From Protonemura montana (taxonomy: Eukaryota > Arthropoda > Insecta > Plecoptera > Nemouridae), in NCBI GenBank assembly GCA_947568835.1, contig OX387602.1, positions 22,123,021-22,187,020 on the forward strand: a stretch of DNA of 64,000 bases. Reading direction: 5' to 3'. Under the pieces are notes generated by a model, which was not told the origin of the DNA, did no database searches, and saw only the letters and a program-made list of their open reading frames with translations. Of this stretch, positions 22,196 to 33,800 are shown piece by piece. How positions within the stretch are numbered: the first letter of the stretch is position 1; each line of letters opens with the position of its first letter. The position numbers and the translations under genes are program-made.

Positions 22196-24865
22196 TCACA
22201 GCTCAGTGGTGGCCACACCCCAGTACTGCTGCATCCGCGAGTCGTGTTCAAGCGAGTCAAGGTGGTCTCGCTCCTGGATCACCGAGAAGTTGTACTCGAG
22301 GTTGTACGGCATGAGGCGCTGCAGTGAGCCAAAGTAAGCCGCGTTGGGACCACCGTTGAGTTGGCGGCCTGAACCAAGCCGCGAGGGTGGCGCGAAAGAC
22401 CGGGCGCTGCCAAAGTGCCGCGACAGGAACGGCGGCGGTGCAGACATGGTCGACAGGTGGGGACTGGAACGGGACAGCGCTTTGTCCTGCGCAAAGAATG
22501 CAGTGTCAAGACTTCGTCTATATTTTCCGATGCTACAAATGTTTGCAGTGACCAATGGGACTTTCAATATACATCTGCAAAATGATCACTGAATTCCCTT
22601 AAATAATTGTTTTTCCCATCCATTTGGCCCATCTTTTTCAAAAGACATAGGAGACTGTGCCTTCAAAAACTATTACTACTTCTCAGTTGAAATCAACCAG
22701 TCGGTTGGCTGCGAAAGAATGATAGCTCCTTTAGCTTTACGAGCTAGGTGAATTAAATTGTTTGTAACCAGTTGTTGATTTATTCAATCTTTAAACATAC
22801 AATACATTTTCCTTATTCCAATCCTACTCGGGGAAGGGAAATGGGAATTTGGATCATTTGCCTATACTTAATTCTCAATGGCATAAAAAGTTTGTTTTTA
22901 CACTCAAAGCCACCTAACGTCCGCTCTATATCAGAGTGCGAGGTGGATGCTAAAGATTTCATAATTTTCACTAGGAGTATCTCCAAAGAACCACCTATCC
23001 TGTCAGCATACCTGCGTCCTCAGGGACGTGTTCCACGGGCCGCCCCGCTCGAGCAGTGCCGCCGATCGCGCCACATTTTGGCGGGCAAATGCCCTTGACA
23101 GCGTGTCCAACTCTTTGTCGAACAGCAGTTGTGTGTTTTGCTCGAGCATGTACTCCCAGCAGCGATACTGCTCGTCAGAAGGCGGTGGCTCCGAGCCTGT
23201 TTCGTCGTCCTCTCCGTCTGCCAGGTGGCCATTAGCGTAGCCGTCTAGCCGCGCACGTAAGGCACGCAAAACTCCGCCGCCAGCAGCTCGCTTGCCCTCC
23301 CGCGTTCCTCGGGACCCAGTGCCTGCGCACAGACCAATGCTATCAACTGTTGGGCAAAATAGCTGTGATTAAATTGATGCTGGTTTCAGCTCTGAGTTTC
23401 TCACTGACATGGACCAAACAAATCTGTTCAATTTGCATTTGTTCTAAAGGGCCCTAAAATCCCTTTGTTCCAATATAAGACTTCTTTATCCAAAAGCAAA
23501 TCCCTGTAGGAGCATTGGAGAAACTTGTTTAAGTGAAGAACATTATAATTTAATAGATCATCCCCCCTAGACCACCCTTTTCCCTAAAAAAAAGTATTTT
23601 CATTGATAATAGTTCCGGCACAAATAGCAAAGATGCTGACGCATCGTTAAAAAAAACAATAGCATCAACAATAATATACAGGACACCACCCTCTTTCCTT
23701 CATCTAAGCATAATTATATAACCTAAGAACTATCCCATGGCCACGGATAGATTTTTATCAAACTGTTTCTTCAGTTATTTACACCGTTTATTTATTTGAT
23801 GGCAAATATTTCAATTGTGTTTAAAAGAAGACTACTGCTTCTGAACTTCAAGAAAAGGATTTTTCCTAAGTCTGGGGAAAGTTTTGTCTAAAGATCTTGT
23901 TGCTTATAATTTGCAACGGAATAATTTCACTCATTTCTTTCGCTCTTTACAATAGATTTTGCATGAGATCTATGTAGCAATTTAAATCAAATTTGTTTAA
24001 GCTCAAAACTAACCTCAGCAGCAAAGCAGGTAAAGGAGTAGAAAATGAGCTTTGATTCCACGTCATTTGACCGCTGACATTAACACTTACTCGAGAGACC
24101 GGAGATCTTACGCGTTCCATTCTCGTGCATGAGCACGGACTGTGGCCCACCGAAGAGCAGCGGCGCCTTGCCCGCCCCCGGCTTGAGCCCTGCCTCCCAC
24201 TGCCGCAGGTGGTTGTTGTGTTGCTGTACGGATGTGTGTCGGCCCTTCACCGGCACCTCCCCAGGCTTGGCAGCCTGTGGTCAATGCTAAATCTAAGACT
24301 TGTTTGCCTTCCGTATTTCTTGACAAGAACCAGCATTACTTACCAGCATCGTTGGGTCCAATTTTGATAGGAAGACCCCTAATCCCCCTAATTATATTTC
24401 CTACTGCTCAGATACCTCAATTGCTCCTAAACAAAGTTAATCAAGCGTACAGTAAGTCAATGAGAAAAACATGCCAACAAAGGAAAAATTGTTATAAATG
24501 CATATTTTGAATTACGAAAAAACTTTGTTCAATTTTATCCAAGATGTTGGGAACAGAAATCGGCTAGGGTATACTTTTTTAAGATTTCAAATTGCTTTCA
24601 GCCAAGGTCTTGCAATATCAGGACTTGCCCTGAAATTCTTTGATGCCAGCAATAGTTACCCTAAGTTCAAGCTTTCAAGATCTAGCCAGAGATTAGAAGG
24701 AAGACTCACGCTTTCGCTGCTGGCCTGGTCACTCTGTCCACTTGGTGACGATCGGTCTGCATCAGGGAAAGGCCCACAGTCATGGGGGGCAGCCAATCCC
24801 AGTAGCCCATTGTTGAAGAAGCCGTCTGCGTGTTTGTTGCACGAACAGCCTGGGTGACAGCTATT
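22196..24865 (-). CDS. PHLPP: PHLPP exons 17-20: C-terminal tail with PDZ ligand
   Basis: Exons 24865-24710, 24274-24091, 23322-23012 and 22486-22196 encode about 310 residues with little conservation: a Cys-containing NSCHPGCSCNKHADG, Ser/Gln/Pro-rich stretches, a short helix-like EYMLEQNTQLLFDKELD, and NLEYNFSVIQERDHLD near the end. The protein ends ATTEL, a class I PDZ-binding motif (T-E-L). Mammalian PHLPP1/2 also end in a class I ligand (T-P-L / T-A-L), through which they bind scaffolds, so the function appears retained. Confidence 0.9.
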
Positions 24866-27800
24866 CTGCAAGCAGTCACTTACGTTAGACACGGCATTCC
24901 CTATATTGCCCATCGACAAATGGACCATTTTTACCTTCCTATCTTTCCCAACACTTTCCCAACAATCTCAAAGAAAATCTTCTCATTTCAAAGAAAGATG
25001 ATGAAAAATAAGTTAAGTCTATGAGGCTCAGAAGTAAAACAAATCTACGGATGAATGTAAGGTCAAGGGGAGGTTATCACATAAACTGCTAAGTTAGACA
25101 AACTTTATAGCTAGCTTATTAATCAAAATACCCAAAAATTGGTATCAATCTGCAGATTGGATCGACCCCCCCCCCCCCCCCAACCCTGCCAAAACCTACC
25201 TGGTTTCGTTGGGAAACGTTCGCTAGCTGGCGCAGCATGGCGGTAGCGTCTGGGCCCGGCGTCAAGTTAAGCCGCAGTACAATTATGCTTAGCGCGTCCT
25301 CGCAACCGTAACCCTGTGCCACGTCTTGCAGTCGTTTGGCAGCCAGGATCGCCGAGCCTGCCGCACGCACTTCGCGTGCCGCCTCAGCCGCGTCCACCAC
25401 CTCCCACAGTCTGTACAAGGCAAGCACCCAACTTCAGAGACAGGCCAGCCTCTAGTCATAATTTATAAGGTCTTGCAACTTTGACAACCTATAGTTGACC
25501 TGCAATTTTTGCAGTGTTGCGTTAATGCAACGAGCGAATCAAGAATCAAGAATCAAGAATCAAGTTCTTGCTTCTCACATGCCTACCATTTTTAGGGGAG
25601 GAATTTAATTATTCATATTATCTTGAAAGTTGAAAACAAACCTTAATTAAGCTTATGATGACTGGTCACCATAAAATTGACTGCTTGTTGTCAACTCAAG
25701 ATAGGATTTGCAATACGATTACAGCTCAAGACGAGGAAGGATACAGACAACATGAAACTGACCGCTTATTGGCGACTATGAGGAAGTCATCACGCTCTTC
25801 GAGCATCACTTCGGCGACAGCTGGGTCGGGCAAGACAAGAGGGAAAAGCGCGGAGCGGCCGAGCTGAGCACGAGGTCGGGTGGCTGAGGCCAATGGTAAT
25901 GTGGCGGCGCCGCGACACAGTACTGCCGTTGCCTCACCGACGCTAGCCACCCGCAGTGTGTAGCGTCGTGGGGACGAGCGCGAGATGTGCACCAGTGTCG
26001 CACACACTCCATACTTCTGACCCTTCTCCTTCAGCTCCCTGCAGACACCACAGGTGGATTAGCAAATTATTGTAGAACGATACTTCTAATTCTCAATCTC
26101 ACCATGCCAGGGGCATCCCACGACGATGCACGAGCGAAGGCAACTACCAATATGAATAAGATTGCTTGATTTATTGAGTTTAATGATGCATTACTTTGAC
26201 AAGGGTTATACTATCGTCAATGAATAAGTGAGTGATGATGAGGGTGATGATGAAGCTATCTTTGTCCTATCCATGTTTGAAGGATTCTTCCACGAAACTC
26301 CTCTATTATAACGGCGCCGCTATAGCATGTCTAGAATGGAGGAAGGATATCTATCAAAGGGCAAGGAAGACCGATTTCTTCAATTTCGAAATTCCCACCA
26401 GTTGCCAGCAATTTTGTACTACAGTACAAATTATGGGGAGATATTGCTAGGAGGCTGGAGGAAGCACAACACTACGGAAGATCGGACCACCCAGAGAAGC
26501 TGCTGGAAAGGGGCTACAACACAGATGTAGGAAAATACTCCTTTCTGGCAGACAGTGTAAGTGCATGGAATCGTCTTCCAAGGGAGCTAGTGGATCCTAT
26601 TGCAGAAAATGTTAATAAATTCAAAGCTCAAATTAAAATTCTAAGTCATCTATTTAGAGATGACATTAAGATGTAAACCTTTGTAACCGAGTATAACATG
26701 TGACTCAAAACAAATGAATAAATAAATAAATAAATAACTATCTCATTCACCGTTGCCATTATACTAGTGCCACACGAGCATTTTCAAAACTGAATTAAAT
26801 CACCACTAATCAACCAATTTAATCGAAACTACAGAGTGTGCATCTTGAAATGGAAATGAAATGGTGGTCATCCTTCCTTATACCTGTGTGCCGAGAGCAT
26901 GGTGTATTTCATGTAGTCAGCCGCAGTCTCCTTGACAGTACGCTCCTCCAGCAGGATCCGTGGCACTGCCTTTACTAGCACGTTGGGGATCTCTGCGTTG
27001 TTGCCTCCATCGAAGAGCGCGAATAGCCCCTCCGTGTTGCAGAACGCTGGCAAGCGCACTTGCGAGATGTACAACCTGCAGCAAGTACTTTTCTCAGCAT
27101 TGGCTTCTTATTTTATATTCCATTACCATGGCAAGCTGGCAATAATGTCACAAAACTAGCTACATCGAGCCATAGGCTTGCCGAGTAAATTTTGTTCAAC
27201 AAGAACTATGTGTAAGTCCCAAATACAGCAACCTCTCAGCAGTTGGCCACTTCGAATTCATGATAGAACTGGTGCAGGAGATTATGTTTGCCACATAAGA
27301 TATGACCCATTCTATAATTTACGCTATAATATATGCTATAAGATTTAATAATATTATAATACTATAATATTTATGCTATAATATATGCTATAACTAGCAT
27401 AAAGGAAATAGGTGCAGAATGCTCACCTCTCGTGCTGCCCCGCGGTCTCCGAAAAGCCAATCTTCCAAGGAGGCTCCAGGTCGCCACCCCCCTCGCTAAA
27501 GGGCACCGAGGGGAGACTCGTGCGATTCTGTCCCGAAACGTCTACCAGGCTCATCGGCCGATGTGTCCTGGAATTTCCAACCGTCAGCTCATCATCCCGT
27601 TACTAGCCTAGGAGTTCTGCACTTCAGCAACGAGAGTAATTGGGAATTGCACAATCCAAGATGCCCAAAAGTCAAGAATCAAGCTCAAGCTCAAGCACAA
27701 GCACAAGCTCAAGAATATAGAATCAAGGAGGAAGAAAATCTCAGACAAAAATTATAGTGAGACAACAAATCTGTACAGAGGTAATTTCCAGAATAGCCTA

Positions 27801-30800
27801 CAATGTCTCTAGAGAGGACAACACGATGAAGCCGAGAGACAGAGTTCAGAGGTAGAGAAGTGTCTCTACTAGTGTGAAACTGGAAACTCACCGGTAGACC
27901 TGGAACTGTCTCGGGTCAACGTGAAGCTTGGAGTTGCACGATAGGTCGAGGAACTGCAGCTGTGTCGGCACCAGGGACGCCAGGTTCACGCGGTCCAGGT
28001 GATTGTGAGCCAAGTCTAGGACCTGAACCAAAGCACAAAGATGGTACACACACTTACGTAACCATCAATTCAATTAATTTAACTATTCTCTGTCATGCTG
28101 CTTCAGATGAGAATCAAAAGTTTTCTGCGCAGCAACCCTCCAGGTTTTTCCACAGACCTAAGCAAGTGGAAAAGTCACGTAAGCTTAAGGTGCGTCTACC
28201 TTGAGAGACATCATCTGTCCAAAGGCCGGACAAGTCTGCAGGCGGTTGGAGTGTACGCGCAGCACGCGCAGGTGCTCTAGGTGCACGATGCAGTCGGGTA
28301 GGTGCTGCAGCTGGTTGCCCGACAGCACCAGCTCCTCCAAGTCCTGCCACACTTCGACGCAGCTGCGCAAAAATACAAGTTGATTACTAAAATGAGGATT
28401 GTTGCACTCTGGCGGGCTGAATAAATAGAATGGAGAAGAATTAATCCATGGAATTTGGCTTCCCTTGTCCATTGCATGGTGACAATACGGTTGTTATAAT
28501 CCACCATGCATTTACCGGATTTATCTATTTTTCTCTAGTTGTCTTCATGTCGGGCATAAAAGAACGCCAAAAAGGCCAGCTGGCAACGTATTCAGTGGAG
28601 TGCTTAGGCATTCCTACCATGGCAGGAATTATTCGGTTTTATTCGGGCTACGGGGTGGACGCCCCTTCTGCTGTTGGTGGTTGTTACACCAATGTAATTA
28701 CTTGTCCGCAAGGTGTGTGAAGCAGTTGTATGCCGCGTGCAGAGTGCGCAGGTTCTGGAAGGCGGCGAGTGCGAGCAGGGCAGCGTCCGCCAGCCGGTTG
28801 GCTGTCAAGTAGAGCTTCTCCAACTGGGGCACTTCGCCGCCTATGCCGCGCGCGCAGTTTGGCAGCTCGCGCAGCCGGTTGTTCGAGAGGTTCAGGACGC
28901 GCAAACTGGAAAACACGAAGGACAGGTTCCATGGTGGATTCGTTGCATGTGTGTAGTGAGTGTAGCCAAGAAATGTGGAGAAAGGCACATTTACTACCGT
29001 TTTGAGCTATTTTTCGTACATCTTCAGCAAGGGTGCACTTAAAACCATTATTTGAGAATTTACCCAGCGATCCATTCTAGATCCTCAAGGAGAGGAACCA
29101 CAAACTTCCCTCTGTTGCAAAGGTTTGAAAAAATACGGTCTGCCGTACATTAGCATTCACCTCCTTCCACCACGTCCACATACCGACCATTCTGTAACTG
29201 GACTGGGAAAGTGAGTAAGTTCTGAGTCACATTCAAGGGCGGCAATCTTTACAGGCGCTAAAAAGGGCGGGTAAAATAAACTCGTTAACCTACATCGCAG
29301 CGAGCCTATTCATGGGGTAGAATTTGGCACAAAGAACATGTTTCAGGGTGCACTTACCTAGTGGAGGCCGAGAAGAAGTTGTAAGGCAGCGCGGCGATGT
29401 CATTGCTCTGCAGGAACAACTCCTGTAGTGAGGTGGGCGTGGCCAACGGGGGCAGCGCGCGTAGTTGGTTGTAGCCAAGCTGCAGCGTGTGCAGCGAGCC
29501 AGCCGCTGCGCCAAACAGTTGATCGGGCAGTGCGCGCAGCCGATTGTGGCTGGCGAAGAGTGCGCGAAGGCGCCGGCATGCGGCTGTCCACGGAGGTAGT
29601 TCATCCAGCTCATTGCTGTGGGCATGCGCCGCGTTATTGTTTGCCAACGGTTCCTCACAATCGTAACGGCTCGTTTATGTGTTATGTGATAGGAAACATT
29701 CGACAGTAATTATTTGTTTAATTGATTGTTACTATGAAATCTGATTTAAATTGCAAACGCTTGCAATGCTCGGGGCATTTTACTATTAAGAACACATACC
29801 TCCCTCTCAAAAATTAATGCCCAAACGGCAGGTTACTTTCTCATTACTAGCTTAATGTACCACTGACGAACAGGTCCAAGTTGTCTGCAAAGCAATGGAC
29901 TCCCTCAAATCTGTGCAGGTAACTTCTTTGTGCAGGATCTCTAAACAAACAATTCTTAAATATTGCTGCTGTCATGTTTCGTGTCGGAAAAAGTGCTAAA
30001 TACTTGCGTGCCATTCGTTCCCCCATAATGCAGCTTTAATATAAGAACTGGATTGGCAAATTTCCCTTCAAAATTCTACGCGAAGGCGCCGCGGGTGGGG
30101 GGGTATTGCTATATAGTACTTTTTCTGTACTTTTTTGTGACGGCATTATTTGCACTTACTATGATACATCCAGATGTTTCAGATAAATCGGTGGTGGTGA
30201 AATCAGCAGTTTTCTTAGTTCTGCAATGATAAAAACAAAGATAAATACAAAAAGTTTAACTATTCAATGGGAGTTAAAGCACTGCTAGGAGGTACTCACT
30301 GTTGTTCCCGGCGATGAGCGAGACCAGCGAGCGGCCGTTGAGCACCAGTTCCTCCAGCAGGTTCTTGGAACACTGTACGCTCTCCAGCTTGTCCAGCGCG
30401 CTCAAGTCCAGAGTTTCTATGCAGTTCTCGCTCACGTCTAACTGGGTCAGGTTCTGCGGCAGAAAGTGAGGGTTGCAAGGATTATAACATGCCCTCAGGA
30501 CATGGAGCATGAACAGAAAGGACAAAAGCCGAAAGGGCCCTGGATCCCCTAGTGATATAGGAAAATAAAAAAAAACTTATAAGTTTTTCAAAGTGGTGGT
30601 TGTCTCAGATGAAGTAAAATGACGAATACAAGACAGAAGTCTTGGTTTACAAGTCCACACAGGGTAGCTAGGTTTACAAAACACGACATTTCCAAGATTT
30701 CAAGCAAGCGTGATTTAAAAGTCATTCTTCAGATATAAATACAATGTAATTAGTATCAAACACTAATCCAAATCAACCCAACACCCATTTAAAAAGAAAA

Positions 30801-33800
30801 GGTTCAAAAAAAAATGTGAAGCTTGGGGTGAGAGTCTTTGGTTAGAGAAAAATAAGAAAGTTTTCAAACATTCTGCCCTCGGTGCAGCTCGAACTCACGA
30901 CCATAAATTTAAGAGACTGACGCGCTGCCTACTGCGCTACGGCGGCTGACGACTGTGGCATGCCGGGCGCACATTTTATCTCGAAATCGGACATTGCCGT
31001 TCGTAAGAGGAATGCATATACACTGCCAATGAATTAGTTGTTGGTATGTGCACCAAAACGCTGAAAAAACGCTGGCATATCTAGATCGCAATCGTGAGAG
31101 CCCCAAGGAATTCACACAACATTGTCAAAAGTTTCCTCCTGCTTCTGTAGTATAGGTTACGATAATATTGCCTTAGACGACTCTTTTGCAAGTCATCACG
31201 GCGGTGTAATGGTATACATAACAACTAACAACAATCTCACCAGGGGTACGTCTAATCTGTTTCGGGATCGCTGCTGCACAAGTCGCAAGCCGGCTTCTGA
31301 AATCGAGCCTTCCTACCTCACTAGTGCTGCCATATGACAGACTAACAAGACAGCGCAACCTGTCGGAATTGATTGCAAACCAAAGGTAAAGGTCAAATAA
31401 CTGATGAGAAGAGCGGAAACTCACAATAAAGTAACTAACTAGTAATAGCTTTATAACTTACTTGATCCATTAGTTTTGATACGACTATGACATTATTCAC
31501 AATGGTTTACTGAACTATATAAAAAATAATTAAAATCGACCACACTTTTTTCTGATCTTCACGCTTCGCCCAGAAAAGGGCCATTTTACAGCAAAAATAT
31601 GTAAAACTTCTGCCCCCGGTGAGGATTGAACTCACGACCTTCAGATTATGAGACTGACGCGCTGCCTACTGCGCTACGGAGGCTGATGGTAGATTGATGC
31701 CGGTTGCTCATTAATCTAGAAATCGGAAATTGCTGAACCGTAGGAATAAACACTGTCAATGCATTAGAAACTGCACCAAGGAACTGAGAAGATTCCGAAA
31801 TATCTCATTCGCAATCACTTGAGCCCTGCGGGATCCCAAAAGCAACGTTGTTAAATTCTCACTTTTTTTAATCGTTATGCGAACATTTCAACTGTGCTTA
31901 CAATTAAGTCGATTCAGTTCAGTATATGTCAGTACGTACTCAAACGCGATCTCCCAGAACGTGTGGTAGCATGGGCTTAGCCCTATCACTGGAGTGTATT
32001 TTTTCCACACAATGCTGCAGAGACTGTTTCGAAGTCGTCATGGCGGAGTATTGGTTTAAGTTTTCAACTAGCAATACGATGATCTTCCTACAATACCGAG
32101 TGGGTCACTACTGCTGCTTTGTCAGAGACTCTGACAAGATAACCTGTCGGCATATAGGTAAACCACAGCTGAGCTGGAGGTCAAATATTGGATCAGCAAG
32201 TCCGTTTTAGGACTGATCCATACATTCGAAAGAGCGCATGGCAATGCAATTATGTGCTTTCAGCTATTAATCAGTGAGTCTGTCTATTCCTATTGTTAGT
32301 TTCGATGGAGACTCAACTCTCATCTTATTAAGTAGCTAAACCTAAATCCTTTACAATTGACAATCAATGATAAATCCACGTGTGAAATGACTAGGACTTG
32401 ATTCTCACAATACGTTTAAAAAAATGCAATTTCAAATCTTTCTGCACCACCCATATTAAGTGCACTTTCACAAAAAAAAATAAAACTTCTGCCCCCGGTG
32501 AGGATCGAACTCACGACCTTCAGATTATGAGACTGACGCGCTGCCTACTGCGCTACGGAGGCTGATGCTAAGAGCTATGCTGGGTGCATTTTTATCTCGT
32601 GATTGGACTGTGCCGGACCATATAAGGATTAACACTGTCAATGCATTTGAATCGGCCACAAGAAACCTCCAAAATCTGAAATTACGTTTTTTTAATCTTT
32701 CTCTATCCACCAATTTCTGTCATGGTCAACACAATTAACTGAGTTTACTTTTTCCATGTACTATTTATTCTTATTGTTGATACATTTAAAGTTAAAATCG
32801 GAATTAACGATTCAGTGCATTATACTGATCAAGTCACAAAAAACACAGTATCCCGATACCCGATACCCGAGGAGGGGTGTTTGTTTTTGGGGGCTCCAAA
32901 AATTTCTGCAGACGAATCTTTTGCAAGTCGTCATGGCTGGGTTTTGGTATAAGTTTACCAATATTGCGCAGCGTTATTTCCGCTGCACTTAAGTACCCGA
33001 TCAAGAGATCGTGCTTCCATTTCGAGTGGTAAATTCAGTTACGAGTGCTGCCAAATGTGATACATCTGTCAAGACAGTGCAACCTACCGACATTTATAGA
33101 AAATTGACCTTCAGGTTTGTTCCACCACGGTTCACCAAGAAGTTTTGATGTAGCACACCTTTTATTATGATGTGAAAAAACTGTCCAGTTTGTATTGGAA
33201 ATTCATTTTGTTAGATAATGAGCGTTAATGTGCGAAAATTGAGAAAATCTTCTATTTTGAGCGCTTTAAGAATCGCTGTAATCGACGCCATTCTCATCGA
33301 CCTAATCGACCGTCGTACCTCAAACGGGCTGCCCGTCAGCCGGAGATTTCTGTTGGGCAACTCCTCGGGCACGATGGCGCAGAGCTGCGGCAGAATCTCC
33401 TTGTGTCGCCGAACGACTGCCTGGTACCGCGTGAACGTGTTGTGAATCACGGGAACGCCGCGCTTCTTCGCTTTGCTTCGGTCCCTACCCTTCGGCTGCA
33501 GCGCCCTCAAGTTCCTCAGCGGGCGGCAGCGTTCGTTGTTCAGCCGATTGCCATAGCACGCTAGTCCCCGGCTGTCAACGTCGTTCTCTTTGTCGCTCGT
33601 GATGGCACGATAGCGTTTGTGTGCCGCTAACTCGGATGCGTCGTCTTTAGCTCCGAACCTGATCTTCCACAGTCCGATCCTCCGCATCCGATCCATGTCG
33701 CCGATCACAAATCAATCACTGCGCTGCACTGTCAATCACATATCGCACTGCACGGGGGCGATCGACGCACCACGACCTGCTGACTCCGAGTGTGGGTGCC

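Larger units (their letters stand above)
30870..33120 (-). repeat. Three-unit tandem array of tRNA-Met modules
   Basis: Units at about 30870-31420, 31595-32200 and 32480-33120 (spacing 737 and 879 nt between tRNA starts) each contain the tRNA-Met body, then homologous flank (ATTTTATCTCG..ATCGGACATTGCCG-type; CACTG(C/T)CAATG(A/C)ATT). About 300 nt further each has a conserved block (CTTTTGCAAGTC(A/G)TCA(C/T)GGC in units 1 and 3, GAAGTCGTCATGGCGG in unit 2), then an AGACTGACAAGA..CAACCTGTCGG-type segment. Diverged spacers indicate an old segmental duplication. Confidence 0.8.

Noticed and set aside
33211-33318. Continuation of the nested - strand frame beyond the donor at 33319
   Set aside because: Codon character falls off after the GT donor and the sequence is AT-rich. 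I end the candidate exon at 33319.
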